Positions 8,637 to 17,575 of a DNA stretch of 64,000 nt are shown here, one piece after another. The position numbers and the translations under genes are program-made. The stretch is taken from contig NZ_JAAFYZ010000007.1 of NCBI RefSeq assembly GCF_018274385.1, forward strand, positions 45,713-109,712, given 5' to 3'. The notes below the pieces were generated by a model. It was not told the origin of the DNA. It ran no database searches and worked only from the letters and a program-made list of their open reading frames with translations. Numbering within the stretch: the first letter of the stretch is position 1; the number at the start of each line of letters is the position of its first letter. This DNA is from Catenulispora pinistramenti. Its GTDB lineage: Bacteria > Actinomycetota > Actinomycetes > Streptomycetales > Catenulisporaceae.

Positions 8637-9857
8637 ATGACGAGAAGAGCACAGCCGTCCACCCTGTCCGTGGTCATCGGTGCGGGCGGGACCGGCGGGC
8701 ACATCTATCCGGGACTGGCCCTGGCCGACGCCATCCGCGCCCTTGAGCCCAGAGCCCGCATCAGCTTCGTCGGTACCGAGCGAGGTCTGGAACGCACGCT
8801 CATCCCCGGCGCCGGATACCGGCTGCACACCGTCGACATGATCCCCTTCGACCGGCAGCTCGGCGCGCGCCGCTTCCTGCTGCCCGCACACCTGCTCAAG
8901 TCCGCCGTCCAAGCGCGCTCGGTCATGGAGCGGCAGGGCGCCCGCGTGGCGGTGGGCATGGGCGGCTATCCGAGCGCGCCGGTGATACTCGGGGCGCGCA
9001 TGCTGCGGATCCCGGCCCTGATCCACGAGTCGAATGCGATTCCCGGGCGCGCCAACCGGTTCAACGCGCGCCTCGGCTCAGCGGTCTGCCTCGGATTCGA
9101 GGCGGCCCGCGGGTATCTCCCGCGGCGCGCCCGGGCGGACGCCGAACTGGTCGGGATGCCCCTGTACGCCCCGCTGACCAGGGCAGAGCGCCTACGACTC
9201 GGGGAAGGCGCCCGTGCCCACCACGGCCTGCGGCGCTCGGTACGCCTCGTGCTGGTCAACGGCGGCAGCCTGGGCGCCCGCCGGCTCACCGAGGCGGCGA
9301 CGGAGCTGGCCGGGCGCTGGCGGTCCCGGCCCGACGTGCGCTTCCTGATCAAGACCGGACCGCGGGATCTGGAGCGCGCACGCGCCGTACTCACGGAGAA
9401 CGGCGGCTACGCCGTGGCCGAGGCGCGTGCGTACCTGGACCGCATGGACCTGGCATACGCCGCGGCCGACGTCGCCGTATGCCGGGCCGGGTCGGCCACG
9501 GTCGCCGAACTCGCCAGTTGCGGGCTGCCCTGCGTCCTCGTGCCCTACCCGCACGCGCCCGGCGACCATCAGACCCACAACGCCCGAGTTCTCACTCGGG
9601 CCGGAGCCGGGGTACTCCTGCCAGACGCAGAACTCGACGCCGGCTCTCTCGCCGCGGCTCTTGAGCCGCTGCTGGCCGACCCCGGCCGGCTCGGCACGAT
9701 GTCCGCCGCCGCGGACCCCGGCAGCCACGGCACGGCGTCGCGCCGGCTCGCGGAGCGCGTGCTTGAGCTCGCCGGAAAGCTGACGTACCCGATCACTTTC
9801 GCCCCGCATGACCGCGAGTCGGCGGTCACCGACGAATTGGAGCGCACGAACGCATGA
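8637..9857 (+). CDS. MurG-like glycosyltransferase (GT28)
   Basis: Family-28 glycosyltransferase, 406 aa. MurG transfers GlcNAc from UDP-GlcNAc to lipid I at the inner face of the membrane. Signature blocks are present: GAGGTGGHIYPGLALA near the N-terminus, MGGYPSAPVILGA with IHESNAIPGRANR, and the donor-binding block CRAGSATVAELASCGLP ending in HAPGDHQTHNA. Several positions differ from housekeeping MurG, and the gene is far from a dcw-type cell-division cluster, so this is probably a second copy with changed substrate. It overlaps the epimerase gene by ATGA and faces an OmpR two-component system. Start 8637 is chosen because the GT28 fold begins about 10 residues later. Confidence 0.85.
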   Translation: MTRRAQPSTLSVVIGAGGTGGHIYPGLALADAIRALEPRARISFVGTERGLERTLIPGAGYRLHTVDMIPFDRQLGARRFLLPAHLLKSAVQARSVMERQGARVAVGMGGYPSAPVILGARMLRIPALIHESNAIPGRANRFNARLGSAVCLGFEAARGYLPRRARADAELVGMPLYAPLTRAERLRLGEGARAHHGLRRSVRLVLVNGGSLGARRLTEAATELAGRWRSRPDVRFLIKTGPRDLERARAVLTENGGYAVAEARAYLDRMDLAYAAADVAVCRAGSATVAELASCGLPCVLVPYPHAPGDHQTHNARVLTRAGAGVLLPDAELDAGSLAAALEPLLADPGRLGTMSAAADPGSHGTASRRLAERVLELAGKLTYPITFAPHDRESAVTDELERTNA

Positions 9858-10879
9858 GCAGCCAGACGAGCAGCCAGACGAGCGGCGAGGCCGGGGCCGG
9901 CTGGGCCGGTCGCAGAGTACTGGTGACCGGCGCGGAGGGGTTCATCGGCAGTGCGCTGAGCGAGGCTTTGGTACGCCTCGGCGCCTCGGTGCGGGCACTG
10001 CTGCATTACAAGCCGTACGCGGAGAACGGCCACCTCGCGCCGCTCTTGCTCAGCGGCGCGATCGAGCCGTTTCCCGGCGACGTCCGGGACGCGGGCCGGA
10101 TACACCAGGCGGTCGAAGGCTGCGACGCGGTATTCCATCTCGCCGCGCTGATCGGCATCCCGTACAGCTACCAGGCGCCCGAGTCGTACACCCAGACGAA
10201 CGTGCTGGGCACCGAGCACGTCGCGGCGGCCTGCCTGCGGCACGGCGCACGGCTGATCCAGACCTCGACCAGCGAGGTCTACGGCTCCGCGGTCCGCGTT
10301 CCGATCGACGAGACGCACCCGCTCCAGCCGCAATCGCCGTACTCGGCCTCGAAGATCGCCGCGGACATGACGGCCCTGGCCTACCACCACGCCTTCGACC
10401 TGCCGGTGACGGTCGTCAGGCCGTTCAACACCTACGGCCCGCGCCAATCCGCCCGCGCGGTCATTCCGACCGTGCTCGCCCAGCTGCACCACGGGGCGCG
10501 CGAGATCAAGCTCGGCTCGCTCCGGCCGACCCGCGACTTCACCTACGTCGACGACACCGTCAGCGGTTTCCTCGCCGCGGCGGACTCCCCCCGCACCCTG
10601 GGCCGGACGGTCAATCTCGGCGTCGGCCGCGAGATCTCCATCGCAGACCTCGCCGCGGCGCTGATCCAGGCGAGCGGACGCGAGGCCGTGGTGGTCCAGG
10701 ACCCGGCCAGGCTCCGCCCGGCCGACAGCGAGGTGCTCAGGCTCGTCTCCGACAACTCGCTGATGCGCGAACTCACCGGCTGGGCGCCGCAGGTCCCGCT
10801 AGCGGTGGGGCTGGAGCGGACCTCGGCGTGGATACAGGAAAACCTGCGCCTGTTCGCACCTGACCGCTACCAGGTGTGA
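9854..10879 (+). CDS. NAD-dependent sugar epimerase/dehydratase
   Basis: Extended short-chain dehydrogenase, 341 aa. The NAD-binding glycine motif is VTGAEGFIGSAL (about 24-35), the catalytic Ser/Thr lies in TSTSEVYGS and the Tyr/Lys pair in YSASK. RPFNTYGPRQSARAVIP is the nucleotide-sugar-binding block typical of UDP-glucose 4-epimerase and dTDP-glucose dehydratase relatives. The N-terminus has a short repeat (SSQTSSQTS). ATGA coupling to the MurG-like gene suggests it prepares the sugar donor or modifies the product of that transferase. Exact sugar specificity cannot be read from the sequence. Confidence 0.87.
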   Translation: MSSQTSSQTSGEAGAGWAGRRVLVTGAEGFIGSALSEALVRLGASVRALLHYKPYAENGHLAPLLLSGAIEPFPGDVRDAGRIHQAVEGCDAVFHLAALIGIPYSYQAPESYTQTNVLGTEHVAAACLRHGARLIQTSTSEVYGSAVRVPIDETHPLQPQSPYSASKIAADMTALAYHHAFDLPVTVVRPFNTYGPRQSARAVIPTVLAQLHHGAREIKLGSLRPTRDFTYVDDTVSGFLAAADSPRTLGRTVNLGVGREISIADLAAALIQASGREAVVVQDPARLRPADSEVLRLVSDNSLMRELTGWAPQVPLAVGLERTSAWIQENLRLFAPDRYQV

Positions 10880-10894
10880 GGCTCGAACCGAGCC
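10880..10894 (+). terminator. Weak hairpin after the epimerase gene
   Basis: GGCTCG-AAC-CGAGCC forms a 6-bp stem with a 3-nt loop directly after the epimerase stop. It lies between two convergent genes. Short stem and no U-tract make this a weak call. Confidence 0.35.
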
Positions 10895-10965
10895 GAGCGT
10901 CCGCGTCCCATTGCCACTGCCGTTGCTGTTGTTGCCGTCGCCACTGAAGCAATCTTCGACCCGGG

Positions 10966-12075
10966 TCATCGGAAATCGATCCAGTCCGTGGCCGTGGTGA
11001 ACTCATCGAGGAGCACAGGGTCGGGCGTGACCCCGAGGCCGGGGCCCTGCGGCACGTCCAGGCCCCCGTCGCGCAGGACGAACGGTTCGGTGATGTCACG
11101 CTCGAAGTAGCGCTCGGAGGCGCTGATGTCCCCCGGGAGGGTGAAGTTCGGCAGTGCCGCCAGGGCGACGTTGGCCGCGCGGCCGATGCCGGTCTCCAAC
11201 ATGCCTCCGCACCACACCGGCACTCCGTTCGCGGCGCAGACGTCGTGCACGCGGCGCGCCTCCAGGTAGCCGCCGACGCGCGCGGGCTTGATGTTGACGA
11301 TGCGGCAGGCGCCCAGCGCGATCGCTTCGGCGGCCGAGCGGGCCGAGACGATGGACTCGTCCAGGCAGATCGGGGTGTGGAGCAGCCGGGCCAGGGCGGC
11401 GTGCCCGCCGATGTCGTCCTCCGGCAGCGGCTGTTCGATCAGCAGCAGGTCGAAGGGATCCAGGGCGGCCAGGCGTTGCGCGTCGCCGAGGGTGTAGGCG
11501 GTGTTGGCGTCGACCTGCAACAGCGGCGCTTCGCCGAACCGCTCCCGGACGGCTCGCACCGGCTCCACGTCCCAGCCCGGCTTGATCTTCAGCTTGATCC
11601 GTCGGTAGCCCTGGTCGAGGTAGCCGCCGACGGTGTCGACGAGCTCTGCGACGCTCGGCATGATCCCGACCGAGACGCCGACCGGCACCCAGGACCGCAC
11701 GGCGCCGAGGTGGTCGCCGAAGGAGGTGCCGGCGGCCCGCAGTTCGGCGTCCAGGACGGCGGCTTCCACCGCCGCCTTGGCGATCGGGTGGCCCTTGAAC
11801 GGCGCCAGGATCTGCGCCACCAGCGCCGAGGTGACGTGCGGTGCGGCGGCGAGCCTCGGGAGGAAGAAGCGGCGGATGACGTCCTGCGCGCCGTTGATGT
11901 GCTCCGAGGAGTACACCGGCTCGCTCATCGCCGCGCATTCGCCCCAGCCCTCGGCCTCCTCGGTGACGACGCGGACCAGCAGGATGTCGCGTTCGGTCAC
12001 CACGCCGAAAGACGTCTCGAACGGACTGCGCAGCGTCATGCTCAGGCGCCGCAGTTCGACTCCGGATATCTTCAT
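10966..12075 (-). CDS. N-succinylamino acid racemase / o-succinylbenzoate synthase
   Basis: Enolase-superfamily protein of 369 aa. All catalytic residues of the muconate-lactonising subgroup are present: Lys161 and Lys163 (KLKIK), metal ligands Asp189 (VDAN), Glu214 (IEQPLPEDD) and Asp239 (CLDES), and Lys263 (NIKPARVGGY). These fall at the positions I recall for the Amycolatopsis N-acylamino acid racemase, which it resembles closely along its whole length. The family makes o-succinylbenzoate for menaquinone and/or racemises N-succinylamino acids. The neighbours (GNAT acyltransferase, M19 dipeptidase, peptide importer) and absence of other men genes favour the amino-acid role. Its ATG overlaps the GNAT stop by 4 bp. 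Confidence 0.88.
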   Translation of the reverse strand: MKISGVELRRLSMTLRSPFETSFGVVTERDILLVRVVTEEAEGWGECAAMSEPVYSSEHINGAQDVIRRFFLPRLAAAPHVTSALVAQILAPFKGHPIAKAAVEAAVLDAELRAAGTSFGDHLGAVRSWVPVGVSVGIMPSVAELVDTVGGYLDQGYRRIKLKIKPGWDVEPVRAVRERFGEAPLLQVDANTAYTLGDAQRLAALDPFDLLLIEQPLPEDDIGGHAALARLLHTPICLDESIVSARSAAEAIALGACRIVNIKPARVGGYLEARRVHDVCAANGVPVWCGGMLETGIGRAANVALAALPNFTLPGDISASERYFERDITEPFVLRDGGLDVPQGPGLGVTPDPVLLDEFTTATDWIDFR

Positions 12076-13064
12076 CGGCGCTCGTTCTCCTCGTGGTGTT
12101 CCGGTTGTTCCGGTTGTTCCAGCAGGTACCAGCCCGATCGGGTGAAGCCGGTGATGCGGTATCCGCGTCCCATGGCATCGGTCAGCGCGCCGCGCAGCGC
12201 GAACCGCCAGCTGCGCGCCAGCTCGGGCTGCTCACGCCGCAGGGTCTGGATGGCCGCGGGCGTCGCACACAGCAGGGAACCGCCGAAGTCCGATGGCGGG
12301 CCGGGATCGGGCCTCATGCCCGGCGCGATCCCGGAGAGCAGTACCTTGTTCGCGCTGAGCAGGGATTCTTCGTTCTGTGGCTCGATTCGAGTGCCGCCTG
12401 CCGCGGTGTCCGTGCGCGCCGAGTCCAGGGCCCAGCTCATCAGGAGTCGATCGCTGCCCTGTCCCGCGTTGACCCCGTCCGGCATGTCGCCGTAGAAGTC
12501 GACGAGATAGGCGGTCGCGTCCGCACCGAGTTTGGCCAGGTTGAAGTAGGCGTTGGCGCGCACCAGCGGGTCGAACGTCCAGGTGATGCGGCGCAGCCCG
12601 CGGCTCAGGGCCCAGGCCCGCTGGTGCAGTTTGAGCGCGAAGCCGGCGTGCCGGCCGCCGGCCTCGTTCAGCATCCCGGTGATGTGCGAGTGCAGATGGA
12701 TGCCGCCTCGTTGTTCCACGTCCGAGGCGAGAAACGCCGTGGCGGCACCGATCAGCCGGTCGCCGTGTCTGTCGTCGAAGACACCGGCGATGTAGCAGCC
12801 TTCGTATGCCATCACTCGCATCAGGCCGGTGGGCACCAGGCTCTGCCCCGGCTCGAGTGCCCAGACCCGGGTGAAGACCTCAGCGGCCGCACCGTGCTCT
12901 CCCGGTTCGGTCAGTTCTCTGATGGTGACCGCCGCCGCGCGGGCCGCCGCCTCGGCTTGGGCATGCGCCTTGGCGATCAGGGCGCGCGCCGGGGGCGTTG
13001 GGCTCGGGGGCATCGGGACCGGAGACATCGGGACCGGGGGCTTCGGGATCGGCACCGCGTTCAC
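12072..13064 (-). CDS. GNAT-fold N-acyltransferase (COG3375 type)
   Basis: Predicted acyl-CoA-dependent N-acyltransferase of 330 aa. After a Pro-rich lead (PIPKPPVPMSPVPMPPSP) comes a domain with conserved blocks FTRVWAL, LIGAATAFLA, HLHSHITGML, GFALKLHQRAWAL and WTFDPLVRANAYFNL, which I recognise from the uncharacterised GNAT proteins commonly paired with N-succinylamino acid racemases. In the Geobacillus pathway a GNAT enzyme succinylates D-amino acids before racemisation. Start is GTG, in a GTGA overlap with a 32-codon ORF upstream, and the stop overlaps the racemase ATG. Substrate is inferred from context. Confidence 0.75.
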   Translation of the reverse strand: MNAVPIPKPPVPMSPVPMPPSPTPPARALIAKAHAQAEAAARAAAVTIRELTEPGEHGAAAEVFTRVWALEPGQSLVPTGLMRVMAYEGCYIAGVFDDRHGDRLIGAATAFLASDVEQRGGIHLHSHITGMLNEAGGRHAGFALKLHQRAWALSRGLRRITWTFDPLVRANAYFNLAKLGADATAYLVDFYGDMPDGVNAGQGSDRLLMSWALDSARTDTAAGGTRIEPQNEESLLSANKVLLSGIAPGMRPDPGPPSDFGGSLLCATPAAIQTLRREQPELARSWRFALRGALTDAMGRGYRITGFTRSGWYLLEQPEQPEHHEENERR

Positions 13065-13159
13065 GGACGCGCCCCCAACAGGTCCGCCCCAAGGTCGGCG
13101 AGCATGGCCGGCAAGTCCTGCGTCAGCCGCTCGGGCAGCGGTGCGGTGTCGATGCTCAC
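13061..13159 (-). pseudogene. 32-codon coupled ORF, possible M20 desuccinylase remnant
   Basis: A 33-codon frame begins with GTG inside the dipeptidase stop (GTGA) and ends with TGA inside the GTG of the acyltransferase, so it is locked at both ends into the operon. The peptide begins VSIDTAPLPERLTQDL and continues with an amphipathic Leu/Ala/Asp stretch. This resembles the N-terminal helix of M20 peptidases, which supply the desuccinylase step in comparable operons. The catalytic body is missing, so either a deletion left a coupling peptide or this is a genuine small protein. It is too short for ordinary gene callers. Confidence 0.45.
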
Positions 13160-14265
13160 GCGGCGGCCCCACGGCGGTCGGCGGGCACGCCCAGCTCGGC
13201 TCGGAACAGGCGCAGCACGTTGCCCCCCAGCGTCGCGGCCACGACTGCCTCATCCAGGCCGCGCGCCAGCAGTTCGGCGGTGAGCAGCGGCAGACCGGCG
13301 GGTCCGGCCAGACCCGGCAGCGCGGCGAACGGATCGCAGCCGGCCACCGGCCCGACCTCGACCCCGCCGGGCACCACGTCGCGCAGCACTTCGAGCACGA
13401 AGTCCGGTCCGATGCCGACGTGGGCGGTGCCCGCGACCTTCCCGATGTGCTCGATGTGGTCGACGAGCCGGGAGATCGACGGCTCGTGCGCGTCCACGAA
13501 CCCCGGGAAGAAGTTCACGCACACCACGCCGCCGCCGGCGGCGATGGCCGCCAGGCGCGCGTCGGTGAGGTTGCGGTGGTGGTCGCGCAAAGCCCTGGCG
13601 GAGGAATGCGTGGCCAGCACGGGCCGGGTCGCGAGTTCGAGCACGTGGTCGACGCCGGCCGCACCGAGGTGGGAGACGTCGAACATCATGCCCAGGCGCT
13701 CCATCTCGGCCAGCGCCTCGACCCCGGCGGCGGTCAGCCTGCTGCCCGCGGCGTCCTCCCCCGAGCCGTCGGCGAGCGCCGTGCGGCCGAAGTGGGCCAG
13801 CGACGCGATGCGCACGCCGAGCCGGTACAGCGTGGCGAACAGTTCGATGTCCGCGTCGACACCCGGGGCCCCTTCCAGCGCGAGGACCAGCGCGATCCGG
13901 CCGGCGGCCAGCGCGCGGTCGATGTCGGCGCCGTCCAGGCACAGGCTGACCTCGTCGGCGTTGCCCTCGGCGATCCGGTGCGCGGCCTCGATCATGCGCA
14001 GCGTCTCGCGCAGCGCGCCTTCGGGCCGGTAGGCGTCGTCGATGTAGACCGGAAGCACCTGGATGTCCACGCCGCCGGCGCGCAGCTGCGGCAGCCACTG
14101 CGCGCGGAAGTAGCCGGGCCACTGCGCGACCGGCCGCAGGACGACCGAGCAGAGCAGGTCGTTGTGGGTGTCGGCGACCACCGCGCGCCGGTGCAGCTCC
14201 AGCGTCGCCGGATCGAGGCGATCGGGTGTGCCGAAATCGGGTGTGCCGAACGCGGGCATGGTCAT
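13156..14265 (-). CDS. M19 membrane-type (renal) dipeptidase
   Basis: Zinc dipeptidase of 369 aa. Metal-binding residues of the family are visible: HxD in VADTHNDLL, the bridging Glu in LVLALEGAPG, His in MFDVSHLG, then THSSAR followed by RDHHRNLTD, and the late Asp in GIGPDF. M19 enzymes cleave dipeptides, including ones with a C-terminal D-residue. No signal peptide is seen, so it likely acts on dipeptides imported by the DppABCDF system encoded upstream. The ATG at 14265 is chosen because the residues before it in the same frame lack family similarity. The 3' end is coupled (GTGA) to the small ORF. Confidence 0.88.
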   Translation of the reverse strand: MTMPAFGTPDFGTPDRLDPATLELHRRAVVADTHNDLLCSVVLRPVAQWPGYFRAQWLPQLRAGGVDIQVLPVYIDDAYRPEGALRETLRMIEAAHRIAEGNADEVSLCLDGADIDRALAAGRIALVLALEGAPGVDADIELFATLYRLGVRIASLAHFGRTALADGSGEDAAGSRLTAAGVEALAEMERLGMMFDVSHLGAAGVDHVLELATRPVLATHSSARALRDHHRNLTDARLAAIAAGGGVVCVNFFPGFVDAHEPSISRLVDHIEHIGKVAGTAHVGIGPDFVLEVLRDVVPGGVEVGPVAGCDPFAALPGLAGPAGLPLLTAELLARGLDEAVVAATLGGNVLRLFRAELGVPADRRGAAA

Positions 14266-14462
14266 TGTGAGGCCCCATAACGCTTGAGGAACGTGCGGGA
14301 CCTGCGGCAGAAGTGATCCGCCCACGGGTTCGTTGCCATGCCGATCAGCTTGCCCGCGCACGCCGGTAGCCGTCTTGGTGTGGACGGATCAATTCCGGGC
14401 GTGGCTCTCGTCGAGTCGGATGAAGTGACACAGGGGTCGCCACCGCCGCCTACCATCGGCGC

Positions 14463-15502
14463 TCAGTGCTCTACCGGGAAGTGGCAGGCCACCTGGTGTC
14501 CCGGTCCGGCCGTCGCGATCCGCAGCAGCGGCGGCTCCTGGACGGCGCAGGTCTGCTGTGCCTTCCAGCAGCGGGTACGGAACCGGCAGCCGGACGGCGG
14601 GTCGATCGGCGAGGGCACGTCGCCGGTCAGCCGGATGCGCTCGCGGCCGGTGCGGTTCTCGACATCCCTGCGGGCCGGGTCGGGGATCGGCACGGCGGAC
14701 AGCAGTGCGTTGGTATACGGGTGTAGCGGGCGCCCGTACACGTCGTCCCGCGGGGCGATCTCGACGATCTTGCCCAGGTACATCACCGCGACCCGGTCGG
14801 AGATGTGCCGGACCACGGACAGGTCGTGCGCGATGAACACGTAGGCCAGGCCGAGCTCGGCCCGCAGGTCCTCGAACAGGTTCACCACCTGCGCCTGGAT
14901 GGACACGTCCAGGGCGGAGACCGGTTCGTCGGCGACGATCAGCCTGGGCTTGAGGGCCAGTGCGCGGGCGATGCCGACGCGCTGGCGCTGGCCGCCGGAG
15001 AACTCGTGCGGGTAGCGGTTGTAGTGCTCGGGTGACAGGCCGACCAGCTCCAGCAGATCCTGGACCGCGCGCTTGACGCCCTGCGGCGGGTTGAGGCCCT
15101 GGATCTTGAACGGCGCACCGACGATCGTGCCGACGGTGTGCCGCGGGTTGAGCGAGGACTGCGGGTCCTGAAACACCATCTGGATGTCGCTGCGCAGCGG
15201 GCGGAAGGCGCCCTGGGACAGCCTGGTGATGTCCCGGCCCTCGAAGACCATCTGCCCGCCGGTCGGTTCCTGCAGCTTGGTCAGCACCCTGCCGACGGTG
15301 GACTTGCCACAGCCGGACTCGCCCACCAGGCCCAGGGTCTCCCCCGGCTTGATGGACAGGTCGATGCCGTCCACGGCCTTGACCGCGCCGACGGTGCGCT
15401 GGAACAGCCCGCGCCGGATCGGGAAGTGCTTCTGCAGACCGGTGACGGTCAGCAGCGCCTCGGTGTCGGCCACTGCCTGGTTCTCGGTAATGGTCTCGGT
15501 GC

Positions 15503-15506
<4 letters not shown>
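14463..15506 (-). CDS. dppF: Dipeptide/oligopeptide ABC importer ATPase (DppF type)
   Basis: ATP-binding subunit, 347 aa. Walker A is GESGCGKST, the Q-loop is [13 protein letters not shown], the signature [15 protein letters not shown] and Walker [13 protein letters not shown]. The C-terminal oligopeptide-transporter domain ends with the Cys motif [15 protein letters not shown], which in this family can bind an iron-sulfur cluster. The GTG start overlaps the preceding dppD-type stop as GTGA. A 197-bp gap separates it from the dipeptidase gene, which may be read through or have its own promoter. Confidence 0.92.
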
Positions 15507-16551
<1,045 letters not shown>

Positions 16552-16555
<4 letters not shown>

Positions 16556-17562
16556 AGCCGCACCCGCGGGTCCGCCACGGCGTACATGACGTCGACCAAC
16601 AGGTTGGCCAGCACGATGAACGCCGCGGCGAACAAGGTGACGCCCATCATCATCGGGAAGTCGCCGTTCTGGATCGAGGTGATGGCCAGGAAGCCGATCC
16701 CCTTCATGGAGAAGGTGATCTCGACCAGCACCGCACCGCCGAGCACGGTGGCGAAGTCCATGCCGAAGATCGTGATGATCGGGGTGATCGCGGCCCGCAG
16801 CGCGTGCTTGAGGATCACCCGGCGCTCGGACAGGCCCTTCGCCCGCGCGGTGCGCACGAAGTCCTCGCTCAGTACGTCGAGCATTCCGGCCCGGGTCAGA
16901 CGGGTGTAGAGGGCGGCCAGGCCGAAGGCCAGACAGGTCCAGGGCAGGATCATGTCCAGGAACCATTGGCCCGGGTCGGACAGGATGCCGACGTAGCTGC
17001 CCGGGGCCGGCAGGATCGACCACCGGTAGGCCAGTGGCAGGGACAGCAGCGGCGCGAGGAAGTAGACCGGGAGCGAGATGCCGAGCAGGGCGGTGACCAT
17101 CGACGCCCGATCGAGCAGCGATCCCTTGCGCACGGCCGAGGCCAGACCCGAGGCGACGCCGAAGAACAGCCACAGGACGCCGGCACCCGCCGCGATGGAG
17201 AAGGTGACCGGCAGGTCGCCCAGGATCGTGGGCCAGACCTGCTGGTAGTTCCGGAACGAGTAGCCCAGGCACGGGGCTTTGCAGACGATGTCCTGGGTGC
17301 CGTCGCTGAAAGTGGTGCCGGTGACGATGGTGCGTATGTAGTCGATGTACTGGACCAGGAACGACCGGTCGAAGCCGAAACGATGGATCACCCCCTGGAT
17401 CGCCGCGGGCGAGGGCTGCTTGCCCACGTACTGGACCGCCATGGTGGCCGGTGTCTGCCCTCCCCACTGCGGCATCTCGTAGAAGATGACCATCGTCACG
17501 AACGCGACGACGAGCAGCAGACCGGCAACGGCGAACAAGCGCCGGACGATGAAAGTCAGCAT
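16552..17562 (-). CDS. dppB: Dipeptide/oligopeptide ABC importer permease (DppB type)
   Basis: Inner-membrane permease of 336 aa with an N-terminal helix (LFAVAGLLLVVAFVTMVIF), a periplasmic loop and about five further helices. The EAA-like loop of binding-protein-dependent permeases reads RTARAKGLSERRVILKHALR. It starts 13 bp after the binding-protein gene and is coupled to dppD by GTGA. It pairs with the DppC-type permease that lies upstream of the binding protein, an uncommon C-A-B-D-F gene order. Confidence 0.92.
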
Positions 17563-17575
17563 GGTGTCGGGGTCC

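Noticed and set aside
10966..12075. Menaquinone-pathway o-succinylbenzoate synthase as sole role
   Set aside because: No other men genes nearby, while an acyltransferase, dipeptidase and peptide importer are linked by overlaps. Dual activity remains possible.
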